A DNA stretch of 21,011 nt from a virus, in the IMG/VR virus record IMGVR_UViG_3300012012_000690, positions 20,414 through 41,424 of that record. One strand, written 5' to 3'. Below, in pieces: positions 1 to 7,794 of this stretch (the stretch's first letter is position 1; each line of letters opens with the position of its first letter). The notes beneath the pieces were generated by a model. That model saw nothing but the letters and a program-made list of their open reading frames with translations. It did no database searches and was not told the origin of the DNA. The translations under genes were made by a program, and so were the position numbers.

Positions 1-632
1 ATATAAGCCATCTGCTTCAAACCCTTTAAAAAGTTTCCTTGTGAGAATTCTCCAACTGCTTTCAATGCTGGCCCTATTATAGGAAGCTGTAAAACTAATT
101 TCCCAATCTTTTCAGAGGCCCACGCACCTAGAGATTTAATTAGTCCCCAAACGCTTCCAAGAGCACCTTGAACCCCTTTAGTAGCAGGAACGTCTTCATC
201 CCCTAATAAAGCACCTACAAGCTCAAAAATTGGGACTATATAAGCCATCTGCTTCAAACCCTTTAAAAAGTTTCCTTGTGAGAACTCTCCAATTGATCTA
301 ATTAATGGCCCAATAACTGGCAATGCGACTATCACATCACCAAACTTTTCACTTGCCCATTCACCTAGAGATTTAATCATGCCCCAAACGCTTCCAAGAG
401 CACCTTGAACAGCAGGAGTAGCAGGAACGTCTTCATCGCCCAATAAAGCACCTAGAAGCTCTAATGGTGGTAATATATAGGCCATCTGCTTCAAACCTTT
501 CAAATAGTTACCTTGCGAGAATTCTCCAATAGACCTTGTTAATGGCCCTATCACTGGCAATTGGACTATCACATCACCAAACTTTTTGCCCATCCATTTT
601 CCAGCATCCTTAATCCAGCCCCAAATCATGGA
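1..632 (-). repeat. In-frame 237-bp tandem repeat (79 aa units)
   Basis: Landmarks recur at exactly 237 bp: gccatctgcttcaaacc at 7, 244 and 481, and ccccaa at 145, 382 and 619. Two full units and part of a third are inside the window; the array continues leftwards beyond position 1. The protein unit includes FGDVIV, LPVIGPL, SIGEFSQGN, LKGLKQMAYI and GALLGDEDVPAT. The first ~48 bases of the two leftmost copies are nearly identical, while other parts have diverged, mostly conservatively. The third copy in protein order (leftmost on the map) and the first are the most diverged at their N-terminal ends. The length is a multiple of three, so copy-number changes keep the frame. Confidence 0.9.
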
Positions 633-1727
633 GCCTTTGCCTTTCCCTCCTGCATCTGGTGTTCCTCCAGCTTTATAATCCAAAAACGCATTTAATGCAT
701 CTATCCCTAGAGATATCCCAAGTCCAATCAAATTCCCTCCTCCAAGCAAATTTACCGCACCGGAAAGCAAGTCCAACACTCCACCCAACATATCACCCTT
801 CATGAATCTAGATATTGCAAACCCTATACTGATAATCGTTCCCACCAACGGAATAAACTTTGCAACCTTGGCAAATGCTTTTGCTATCCATCCACCCATT
901 TTAGCGAATATTCCCTTTCCTGCACCCTTTCCAATTATTTCTACACCCTCCTTAGCTGCATCTTTTCCAGCAATGCCAAAGAAACTAGAAATACCTCTCA
1001 ACATTCCACCAGCAAATTTTTCCAATCCATTAATAGCCATAGCCCCCACTTTATGAAGCAGTGATAATCCACCTTGAACACCAAATCTGCTTACAAGTTT
1101 TAGCAAACCTTTGAATGGCCCATCGGTTTTTAACCCCTCATATAACGCAAATAAACCTCCTGCCAATAAAGCCAATCCTCCGAACATCATTTTAAATACC
1201 GTAGAACCCTTTTTAGGTTCTTCGTCTTTTTCCTTTTCCGTTTTATCTTTTCTTTTTGTTACGCTTTCCCCTATTATTTTATGCAACACCTTTTGAGCAT
1301 TTGGAGATAACCCATCAATTATAGTTAATGCTGGTTTATTTTCTTCCTCTAGAGTTTTTTTCTCCCCGTCTTTAGTCTTATTAGACGCAAAAAATTGTCC
1401 GACATATGACAATAACTCCTTGTTATCTGGTTCTTTCTTATCTACAACTTTTTCTTTCTTATCTTCTTTTTTGCCTTTATCTTTAGATGTTAATCCTATA
1501 TCCTCTAAAAGAGTTTTTAACATTCCTTTAGCTGTGGAATCTTTGGATAAACCCTTAATACCATCTGCCAATGTTTCAGATTTATCTTTAGAACCAGTAG
1601 ATGCTTTTATTGCTAATATCTTATTCCCTATGGAATTAGACAAATTTTGCATGAAACTATCAGCCAACCCTTCAAAAAATGAAGGAGGTAGATATTTTGA
1701 CACATCAAGTGGAACAGAATCAGCCAT
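1..1727 (-). CDS. Large repeat-bearing tail protein, possible tape measure (3' end outside window)
   Basis: An open frame starts at the ATG at 1727-1725 and stays open to the left edge, giving 575 codons with no stop. The first ~165 residues are Lys/Glu/Asp-rich and look disordered. They are followed by Gly-rich amphipathic or hydrophobic helices (for example around FIPLVGTIISIGFAISRF) and then by a 79-residue unit repeated in tandem into the window edge. The gene lies downstream of the tube, sheath and gp26-like genes and has an NATAAATA motif 17 nt before the ATG. Size, helical hydrophobic character, internal repeats and position would suit a tail tape-measure or central baseplate protein. 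I see no clear similarity to T4 gp29, so the role is inferred. It could instead be another structural protein with membrane-active helices. No Shine-Dalgarno sequence is visible. Confidence 0.7.
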   Translation of the reverse strand, partial: MADSVPLDVSKYLPPSFFEGLADSFMQNLSNSIGNKILAIKASTGSKDKSETLADGIKGLSKDSTAKGMLKTLLEDIGLTSKDKGKKEDKKEKVVDKKEPDNKELLSYVGQFFASNKTKDGEKKTLEEENKPALTIIDGLSPNAQKVLHKIIGESVTKRKDKTEKEKDEEPKKGSTVFKMMFGGLALLAGGLFALYEGLKTDGPFKGLLKLVSRFGVQGGLSLLHKVGAMAINGLEKFAGGMLRGISSFFGIAGKDAAKEGVEIIGKGAGKGIFAKMGGWIAKAFAKVAKFIPLVGTIISIGFAISRFMKGDMLGGVLDLLSGAVNLLGGGNLIGLGISLGIDALNAFLDYKAGGTPDAGGKGKGSMIWGWIKDAGKWMGKKFGDVIVQLPVIGPLTRSIGEFSQGNYLKGLKQMAYILPPLELLGALLGDEDVPATPAVQGALGSVWGMIKSLGEWASEKFGDVIVALPVIGPLIRSIGEFSQGNFLKGLKQMAYIVPIFELVGALLGDEDVPATKGVQGALGSVWGLIKSLGAWASEKIGKLVLQLPIIGPALKAVGEFSQGNFLKGLKQMAY

Positions 1728-1744
1728 ATAATAGTATTATATAT

Positions 1745-1752
1745 TATTTATG
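1745..1752 (-). promoter_or_regulatory. T4-like late promoter motif CATAAATA
   Basis: The minus strand reads CATAAATAAT 17 nt before the start codon of the repeat-bearing tail gene. It matches the NATAAATA core of gp55-dependent late promoters in T4-like phages. With the usual spacing, transcription would start roughly 10 nt before the ATG. The gene for the sigma-like factor gp55 is not in this window. Confidence 0.5.
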
Positions 1753-1772
1753 GTAGAAACCTAGTTTAACAG

Positions 1773-2603
1773 CTATTCGTTAAAGAATGTCGTATCGAAT
1801 GGTATCTTTTCTTCTAGTTTAACAACCTTACCTTCTGAATCGTAACACGTAAAATTGCAAGTTGTTATCTTTTCTGATATTGTCTTATATGCTTCCATAT
1901 ACTTCAAGATTTTGTTTATTATAGTAGATGGAAGTTTAGATACTATCGTAATTCTAGATTTAAAATCTAAAGCGTTAAAGTCTATGTTTTCAGCACTTAA
2001 TGATATACTCTTAACATATTTAGTAATCTCATTTATGAAAGTATCACCTACAAGCTGTCTAAGTTCTTCTGGTGTTTTAATCTCCACATCTAAGTTTTTA
2101 TGAAGTTCATTCTCTAAAGTGTTCTCCACTTTTATATTAGGCAAGCAACAAATCACTTTATACGGAGATATTTCAGATATTTCCAGTTCTTGAGGTGATT
2201 CTACAGTGTTCACAACATTTTCTACGTGATAATTCAAATCATAACCATAAGAATCATCGATAACCTTGGAATTCTCCGATAGATCAATGGTATAAATATC
2301 CGATATACTGTTAATTCTCAACTTTATAAAATATACCAATTTATCTAAGATTGTAAAGTTGCTAACATCCTCATTCAAAATATTTTCCTCCATTATAGAG
2401 TTAAATGTTTGAGTAAAAAGAGAGGTTTGTGATGGAGATTCTATAATGCTCTTGAAAAGTCTCTTCAATTGATCAGTATTTAAAATTTTAGATGAGTATT
2501 CTTTGTCCGAAGATGGGACTGAAAAGGAGAATGTAATATCTTTGTTGATATCGTCCAGTGTTTTTAATACTGTATTAAGATATGTAGGGTTTTTCTGTGT
2601 CAT
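1773..2603 (-). CDS. Putative gp26-like baseplate protein (276 aa, copy 2)
   Basis: This 276-aa protein has no signal peptide or membrane segment. Its N-terminal half contains an acidic helical region leading to LDKLVYFIKLRINSIS (about residues 86-101), which resembles LDFIDYLIILAKIRNISLS in the preceding gene. It ends with a helix (ILKYMEAYKTISEKI) followed by beta-like sequence ending IPFDTTFFNE. That layout, plus position between the tail tube genes and a possible tape-measure gene, fits the T4 gp26 baseplate-hub family. The match is judged by pattern and not by a search. It starts 8 nt after the stop of the upstream paralogue-like gene, so the two are probably co-transcribed and translationally coupled. 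Alternative: another hub component or hub chaperone such as gp51. Confidence 0.5.
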   Translation of the reverse strand: MTQKNPTYLNTVLKTLDDINKDITFSFSVPSSDKEYSSKILNTDQLKRLFKSIIESPSQTSLFTQTFNSIMEENILNEDVSNFTILDKLVYFIKLRINSISDIYTIDLSENSKVIDDSYGYDLNYHVENVVNTVESPQELEISEISPYKVICCLPNIKVENTLENELHKNLDVEIKTPEELRQLVGDTFINEITKYVKSISLSAENIDFNALDFKSRITIVSKLPSTIINKILKYMEAYKTISEKITTCNFTCYDSEGKVVKLEEKIPFDTTFFNE

Positions 2604-2611
2604 GGTATTAA

Positions 2612-3559
2612 TTAAGGGGTGAATTCACTATTTTCAACTGTTTGTTCAAAATTATTCATAGGGGAAGGTTCTATATTATTAACATTTTGTGGATTACTAT
2701 TCTGCTGTTTAAGCTTGGATTCATATATTTTTATAAACATCCCAAATTCGCCGGGAGTGCAATTATCTAAATATTCTGGAGACATTTTTTCAGACATTGT
2801 GTAAAAACTCTCATACATAGACATCAAATCATCAGAAAACAACATTTTAATTAAAAATGTAATGTTACGTATATTAAAGTCGAATGGAAGAATACATTTT
2901 TCTCCAATATCAGGATGATTTAAAAGGTTTATCAGGTTTATTTTCTTCAATTTGTCATCCAATGCTTTTATATCCTTTACAACCTTTAAGGAATATTTTG
3001 CTGGCAATCTGTTAAACAATTCATTTCTATCATTGATCGGAAGATTCTTTTGTATTACACAAATATTTTCAGAATTGTGATATATTTTGTCTATGAATAT
3101 TGTAGCATCTAACTCGAAACGATCATCATATTGACATGACTCCAACTCTGATAATGTAGGCAATCTGTATACTATTTCATATTTTCCGAAATTGTTTTTT
3201 TCACTTTTCAGAAAATCTTTTTTTATGTCATAGAACGTTTGTATCACATCAGACAATGATAGATGTAAAGTTGCTATTTTTCCTTCATCGTCCATTCGTA
3301 ATTTCAAAACACCACTCAAACTTATATTTCTGATTTTGGCTAATATAATCAAATAATCTATGAAATCTAATTCTTCTATCTCATATAAATGCAAACTGCT
3401 GTATTTCTCCATTATTATATCAATATTCTCAAATAGGTTTTTCACGTTTGGTGTGTCACCCAACAAACACTTTAAGATGGTTCTATAATCTTTTAATAGA
3501 AGTTCTTTTATCCGAACTTCCTTTCCAAATACATCTAAAACATTAAAAAAACTATTCAT
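2612..3559 (-). CDS. Putative gp26-like baseplate protein (315 aa, copy 1)
   Basis: This 315-aa protein starts MNSFFNVLDVFGKEVRIKEL, a beginning reminiscent of T4-type baseplate hub proteins, in which a short beta segment is followed by a helical domain. The central part carries the LDFIDYLIILAKIRNISLS helix shared in outline with the next gene, and a later YEIVYRLPTLSELESC segment. The C-terminal ~35 residues are Asn/Pro/Gln-rich and look disordered (from about residue 281). It sits between the tube-like gene and the second gp26-like gene in an unbroken tail gene series. Family membership is an inference from layout and context. No catalytic motif is visible. The start is in an A-rich context without a Shine-Dalgarno sequence. 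Confidence 0.5.
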   Translation of the reverse strand: MNSFFNVLDVFGKEVRIKELLLKDYRTILKCLLGDTPNVKNLFENIDIIMEKYSSLHLYEIEELDFIDYLIILAKIRNISLSGVLKLRMDDEGKIATLHLSLSDVIQTFYDIKKDFLKSEKNNFGKYEIVYRLPTLSELESCQYDDRFELDATIFIDKIYHNSENICVIQKNLPINDRNELFNRLPAKYSLKVVKDIKALDDKLKKINLINLLNHPDIGEKCILPFDFNIRNITFLIKMLFSDDLMSMYESFYTMSEKMSPEYLDNCTPGEFGMFIKIYESKLKQQNSNPQNVNNIEPSPMNNFEQTVENSEFTP

Positions 3560-3573
3560 TTTTATTGTCTAGG

Positions 3574-4356
3574 TTATTTTTTGCCAAATAAGCCATTTAA
3601 CAGTTTACCAGCAGCATTTCCTACTTCATTAGCAATAGTTCCCACTTTTATTACTAAATTCTTACCCGCTTCAATTACGTTAATTGTATTTCCTCGGTTA
3701 GAATCTATAGTATAATAATTATACGCAAACTCGACTTGTCTTATTTGTGGGGCTGTAGTAGCACCATAGTTGTATTCTTCGCTTCCAACATTTATTGGAC
3801 AAACGCCATAGTATGTAATTTTATGTCTTACGTATGGAGGTTCGTAGGGATCGGTGACACCAATTTGATAAAACGTTACATTAGTTCTATATTGATTTTC
3901 AGAATCTTCAGGATAAGCTATCATTCCCAAATGTGCAGTGACGATAACCCACGGTCTTATAACGTTTTCCACGAAACTAACATTAGTGTCGATAAAACTA
4001 ATTCTCAGATTCTCCGAATTTCTTCCTCCGCTGTTAATTGTGGGTCTTAACAATCCTCCATATTGTGTTCCTTCATTAGTAGTTGCAAAAGAATCTCCCG
4101 GAACTGATACTGCGTGTGCTAACAAACACCCTTTTGTTTTTTGTATGGGGGCTGTTGTTATAGCGTCAAATGCAGCAGTATTATTCCATCTTGCGTTTTC
4201 AAATTCCGCTATCTTTTTTATAACAGCAGGAAATTTTTCAAATTCAACAACCCATTGAGCACCTTTAGGTAATGAACTTGCTGGATTTCCTAAAATCTCA
4301 GATAGGAAAAAGGGTATTTGCCCTATAAATGATTTATCTGTTGTTTCTAATGCCAT
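3574..4356 (-). CDS. Tail tube-fold protein (gp19 or gp54-like)
   Basis: This 260-aa protein begins MALETTDKSFIGQIPFFLSE and has the segment LGMIAYPEDSENQYRTNVTF followed by beta-rich sequence with an FAYNYYTID strand near residue 210. Such strands are typical of the phage tail-tube fold (gp19, gp48 and gp54 in T4). The last ~35 residues form a helix with Gly/Ala and end LLNGLFGKK. It lies directly after the gp19-type tube gene and before the baseplate-like genes, which would suit a tube initiator (gp54-like) or a tube paralogue. I cannot tell these apart by eye. A perfect TATAAATA lies 5 nt before the ATG. Confidence 0.6.
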   Translation of the reverse strand: MALETTDKSFIGQIPFFLSEILGNPASSLPKGAQWVVEFEKFPAVIKKIAEFENARWNNTAAFDAITTAPIQKTKGCLLAHAVSVPGDSFATTNEGTQYGGLLRPTINSGGRNSENLRISFIDTNVSFVENVIRPWVIVTAHLGMIAYPEDSENQYRTNVTFYQIGVTDPYEPPYVRHKITYYGVCPINVGSEEYNYGATTAPQIRQVEFAYNYYTIDSNRGNTINVIEAGKNLVIKVGTIANEVGNAAGKLLNGLFGKK

Positions 4357-4361
4357 ATTAT

Positions 4362-4369
4362 TATTTATA
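4362..4369 (-). promoter_or_regulatory. T4-like late promoter motif TATAAATA
   Basis: The minus strand reads CTATAAATAATAATATG, so a perfect T4 late-promoter core ends only 5 nt before the start codon of the 260-aa tube-like gene. At normal -10 spacing the transcript would begin at or next to the ATG, giving a leaderless or nearly leaderless message. It may instead act in translation initiation. Confidence 0.55.
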
Positions 4370-4392
4370 GCATCAATCCGTGATTTTAATTG

Positions 4393-4965
4393 TTATCCTA
4401 CAGAATTACCTAATTCGGGGCATCTCCAATATTGATATGCTATAGTTGCTGCAATAGTAACAATAGAGCCACCATCTTTAATGTCATAAGCAAAATCTCC
4501 AAGAGATTGTAAATACGCTCCAATCAAGTAATAATTCCTTATGCCTTTCATTTTGGAATCTACTAATTGTAGTTGTATCGTGTTCTCGGCTGCATTAGCC
4601 ATATCACTAGTACCCGCGCCATCGCCAATCGAATAGTTTCCTGTGCTAGTATCATCATCAAATGTGTCAAACAGTTTACTTTCCAGTCTATCTCTCAAAT
4701 TATAACTAGCATCGCATCTAAATGTAACTGGATATGAAGCAGAGCCGGGATAATTTGCAGTTCCGGGAACATTGAATTGTAATCCCATAAAAGGAACTTG
4801 AACATTATTTATAGCACGTCCGGGAAGTGTTGCAGCTTCTACATATATTAGGTCGTCTGAAAATCTATCGTCGAAGAATTGAATCAATCTAAATTGAAAC
4901 AGTCTCGCAAAGTCTAATCTTTGAACTTTATCATAAAAACTTGTAATTGGTGGTTGATCTGGCAT
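4393..4965 (-). CDS. 19: Tail tube protein, gp19-type
   Basis: This 190-aa protein matches the size and layout of T4-like major tail tube subunits (T4 gp19 is 163 aa). An N-terminal helix and strand (DFARLFQFRL) lead to YVEAATLPGRAINN and a beta-rich core (VPFMGLQFNVPG, YPVTFRCDASYNLRDRLE), with a C-terminal strand ending YQYWRCPELGNSVG. The pattern of a 'LPGR' turn followed by a glycine-rich strand pair and 'F..D..Y..R' is characteristic of the T4 gp19 family. It directly follows the sheath gene, as gp19 follows gp18 in T4. Subunits would stack as hexameric rings inside the sheath to form the DNA conduit. An AATAAATA motif lies 5 nt before the ATG. Confidence 0.8.
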   Translation of the reverse strand: MPDQPPITSFYDKVQRLDFARLFQFRLIQFFDDRFSDDLIYVEAATLPGRAINNVQVPFMGLQFNVPGTANYPGSASYPVTFRCDASYNLRDRLESKLFDTFDDDTSTGNYSIGDGAGTSDMANAAENTIQLQLVDSKMKGIRNYYLIGAYLQSLGDFAYDIKDGGSIVTIAATIAYQYWRCPELGNSVG

Positions 4966-4970
4966 ATTAT

Positions 4971-4978
4971 TATTTATT
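4971..4978 (-). promoter_or_regulatory. T4-like late promoter motif AATAAATA
   Basis: The minus strand reads AATAAATAATAATATG before the gp19-type gene. The NATAAATA core and the 5-nt gap to the ATG are the same as at 4362-4369, and the whole ATAAATAATAATATG string is shared by the two sites. Confidence 0.45.
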
Positions 4979-4991
4979 GTTAATTTTTAGA

Positions 4992-7169
4992 TTATCCTAT
5001 TAATTCTGCAAAATTAGCTGATGTTCTTGTTGCTATGAAGTTCACCAATATGAATTCTGCTGAACGAACTGCTTTAATGTAAATATCTACGTTCAATTCG
5101 TTGGCATCAATAGTGTCAGGTGTGTTGTTTCTTTCATCACACACAATCAAGTAATCATAAACACCTTCAGTGTTTTTAGCTCTCTCGAAAATAGGTGTTA
5201 ATGAATTCACCAACCTAGCTCTGGTAAACACTGTGTTAGGTTCGAACACAAAATATTTCAAATTCTGCATTGTAGCTTTTTCCAATGTTAAGAACAGTCT
5301 TCTAACGTTCACTCTGTCGAAAGCAGATGGTTTCTTTTGTAGAGTTTTCTGACCATATACTATGTATCCATCACTTGGGAAGAACACAACAGGGTTTATG
5401 GATATAGTATATAGGAAATCTCTCTGTTTTTGAGTTGGATTGAATGCCAAGTCTGTGATTCCTGTCACAACACCTCTAGTAAGTCCAGCAGGAGCAAACC
5501 AAGGATATGTGGCTCTATCACTATTTGCATATATTCCTGCGGCGAATCCAGAGAATGGCAACCAAACTTGCGTATCGCTAGTTTTGTCGTATGCTTTTAC
5601 CCAATTAGCATAAGTAGCGCAATAATTGCTATTTGCACTGCCAAATGTGTTTTTAAGCGGCGTGTAAACGTATTGAGAAAAATTGTATGCGTTAACAGAT
5701 GTAACTTTAGTGTTTTTTCCGTTGATGAAATTCTGTCTCAAAGGATCAACAATAGCCATACAGTCTTTTCTCTGAACTCCTGCAAAGTTTTCGAACAAGT
5801 TATAGATAGAACTCCATCTATTGTAATATACTGAATAGTCTCCTTCAGGATTTTGAAGCGTTGAAAGATTGTAATATGTTGTATCGTCGTATGATCCTGC
5901 TGAACAGTTAGCATAAACTGTTGTAAGACCAGAATCAGCTATAATATCCAAAGGATAAATTTCAGGATTTTCAACTAATGACAATGCTCTTTCAAGTTTG
6001 GATGGAACAGAACCTATAACTTTAGATGTCTGTTCGGTGATGTTACTATTGAACACACCATCACCGAATAATCCATGTGCTGACAAATCAACCGTAACGG
6101 AATACGAAGGATTTACAGAACTTGCAGTCACCCAAGATGTTTTCTTAGAAATATTTGGATTTACCAATATTTTAACGTTTGGAGATTTATCATTTACAAC
6201 GTCTTCAATGAAGAACGAAGTCTGAACACCACCACTATTAGATGCAGCCTTTTTAGAAGCATCTAAAGACCCTATATATGATTCAGCAAGACCTACAGAT
6301 AGCAATTCTGGTTGATATATAGATGCGCGGATTTTGAATAAAGTGAATACTAAACTGTCAGAATAATAAACATCACCGAAATTAAATTGTGGTATTTTTT
6401 CTATGTTTTCTGAAATACTGTTATTGTTTTGATTTGCAGTTCCAGAAAGACTTACTGTTAATTTAGTAGTAGGCAGATTATACCAATTCACACCATTCGA
6501 GTTTGATGTTATAGAATTAACCGTTACAATAGAATTAAAATCTGAATTTGCGCCGAATTGTGAATTGTCTACTAATCCGACATAGTATCCTTCAAATCTT
6601 TCATTTATGATGGTCTGACTTTCGTTTATTACAACAATACCTGCGTTTATGAAAGAATTATCTCCTCCCCATCCTTCTTGTGTAACCGCGCTTGCCCCAT
6701 AAGAGTATAGCCCCGGCGCACTTAAACCTGTTAATGAAGATGAACGAACTGTATCCCAAGTAAAATCATTCTGTTGTAATTTTTCAAATTGACTCTCGTT
6801 TAGTGAATAATGAGAAGGTTTTCCAATAGTGAAACCGCTTGCAGATGAAGCTACAGGGTAAAATAGTGCGCTATATTTGTCAGAGAAATCGGCACCGGAG
6901 GCAGAACCATATGGCATTCTAGTAACGTATAGATTACCTGCTGAATTTAAAACTTGTTTAGCGGAATGGTAAAAATATCTTTCTGCTGGTGTTGAAGGCA
7001 CCCCATAAATCTGCTCAAATTCTGATAAAGTTGATACTGGTATTACCTCGTCTGTTGGCCCCTGAGAAGCAAATCCTGTGATGAAAATATTCGTTCCGAC
7101 AACTTGTGTAGTCGTTTGTGATAAGTCAACTTCAGTAATTTGAACTCCGGGAGAATTAATTGTTCTCAT
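4992..7169 (-). CDS. 18: Contractile tail sheath protein, gp18-type
   Basis: This 725-aa protein is somewhat longer than T4 gp18 (659 aa). It opens with the sheath signature SPGVQITEVDLSQTT and GTNIFITGFASQGPTDEVI, followed by FEQIYGVPS. The middle is a long, variable, surface-exposed beta-rich region. The conserved C-terminal domain includes GYIVYGQKTLQKKPSAFDRV, NVRRLFLTLEKAT, FEPNT and DIYIKAVRSAEFILVNFIAT; it forms the handshake strands linking neighbouring subunits. The protein polymerises around the gp19 tube and contracts to drive the tube into the host envelope. It sits between two tube-like genes. A GATAAATA motif lies 10 nt before the ATG. Confidence 0.95.
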   Translation of the reverse strand: MRTINSPGVQITEVDLSQTTTQVVGTNIFITGFASQGPTDEVIPVSTLSEFEQIYGVPSTPAERYFYHSAKQVLNSAGNLYVTRMPYGSASGADFSDKYSALFYPVASSASGFTIGKPSHYSLNESQFEKLQQNDFTWDTVRSSSLTGLSAPGLYSYGASAVTQEGWGGDNSFINAGIVVINESQTIINERFEGYYVGLVDNSQFGANSDFNSIVTVNSITSNSNGVNWYNLPTTKLTVSLSGTANQNNNSISENIEKIPQFNFGDVYYSDSLVFTLFKIRASIYQPELLSVGLAESYIGSLDASKKAASNSGGVQTSFFIEDVVNDKSPNVKILVNPNISKKTSWVTASSVNPSYSVTVDLSAHGLFGDGVFNSNITEQTSKVIGSVPSKLERALSLVENPEIYPLDIIADSGLTTVYANCSAGSYDDTTYYNLSTLQNPEGDYSVYYNRWSSIYNLFENFAGVQRKDCMAIVDPLRQNFINGKNTKVTSVNAYNFSQYVYTPLKNTFGSANSNYCATYANWVKAYDKTSDTQVWLPFSGFAAGIYANSDRATYPWFAPAGLTRGVVTGITDLAFNPTQKQRDFLYTISINPVVFFPSDGYIVYGQKTLQKKPSAFDRVNVRRLFLTLEKATMQNLKYFVFEPNTVFTRARLVNSLTPIFERAKNTEGVYDYLIVCDERNNTPDTIDANELNVDIYIKAVRSAEFILVNFIATRTSANFAELIG

Positions 7170-7179
7170 ATTATATTAT

Positions 7180-7187
7180 TATTTATC
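7180..7187 (-). promoter_or_regulatory. T4-like late promoter motif GATAAATA
   Basis: The minus strand reads GATAAATAATAATATAATATG before the sheath gene. It has the same ATAAATAATAATAT string as the gp19-type gene, with the ATG 5 nt further downstream, leaving 10 nt between motif and start codon. Confidence 0.5.
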
Positions 7188-7203
7188 AAAAACGGTAAAT
7201 TTT

Positions 7204-7779
7204 TTATGTTATGGCTGGATTTATCAGTTTAAAATCTAATTTATTGAATTGGAAAGTCGCATTAGATTCAATCCATGTGCTATCTCTGTAGTTATATGTT
7301 ATCCCTCCTAGTCCTGTTATTGTGGCATTATAATAAGTCCATGATGCGACTCTTTGATTATACTCATTGACTGCAAAAATTGAAAATATTGTTTGATATT
7401 CAGGCAATCCCATCTTAGAGGTAGGACTATCACCGCCATATATGCTACCATGAGTAGTATTCAACACATTTAACCAATTCCAAAGTATCCAATAATTGAG
7501 AAACGTGTTATCCACTACAAAATTTAACGTTAAAGGAGCATAATTGGGTCTAGTATAACTAGTTACATTTAATGTTTGTCCAGCAAAAGGAACAGCTATT
7601 GTAGGAATTATAACATCTGGAACGATAGAACCGAAAACTGCGAATTCGATTGGTGAAGTTCCTTGAGTTACAATAGGAGTGTAAACCCCTCCTCTCAAAG
7701 CATTAGGCAAATCTAGAACCAATATAAACTTGTCTTTACTGGCTTTATTTAAAACTGATTGTTGAGTAGGGTTAGACAT
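7204..7779 (-). CDS. Tail tube-like protein between TerL and sheath
   Basis: This 191-aa protein is beta-rich, with FGSIVPDVIIPTIAVPFAG, a central helix (LNYWILWNWLNVLN) and a C-terminal strand set ending FNKLDFKLINPAIT. The order of 'P.I..P.I.VPF.G' strand, 'Y.PLTLNFVVDN' strand, helix and closing strands follows the gp19-like tube fold. It lies just upstream of the sheath, a slot where several marine T4-like phages are thought to carry an extra tube-fold protein (from general memory). It may be a tail completion or terminator subunit, or a second tube protein; I cannot decide. A weak TAAGG lies 12 nt before the ATG. Confidence 0.6.
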   Translation of the reverse strand: MSNPTQQSVLNKASKDKFILVLDLPNALRGGVYTPIVTQGTSPIEFAVFGSIVPDVIIPTIAVPFAGQTLNVTSYTRPNYAPLTLNFVVDNTFLNYWILWNWLNVLNTTHGSIYGGDSPTSKMGLPEYQTIFSIFAVNEYNQRVASWTYYNATITGLGGITYNYRDSTWIESNATFQFNKLDFKLINPAIT

Positions 7780-7794
7780 TAATGATATTTAACC

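Noticed and set aside
1-632. CRISPR-like or non-coding repeat array
   Set aside because: The 237-bp period is a multiple of three, there are no spacers, and an open frame with conserved protein sequence runs through all copies.
802-1731. Plus-strand ORFs (84, 61 and 103 aa) over the left-end gene
   Set aside because: They are antisense to a long open minus-strand frame with coherent protein repeats. Their Ser/Pro/Phe-rich compositions are typical of antisense shadows.
5430-6225. Plus-strand ORFs inside the sheath gene
   Set aside because: The minus-strand frame is a clear gp18 homologue, and the plus-strand products have no recognisable features.
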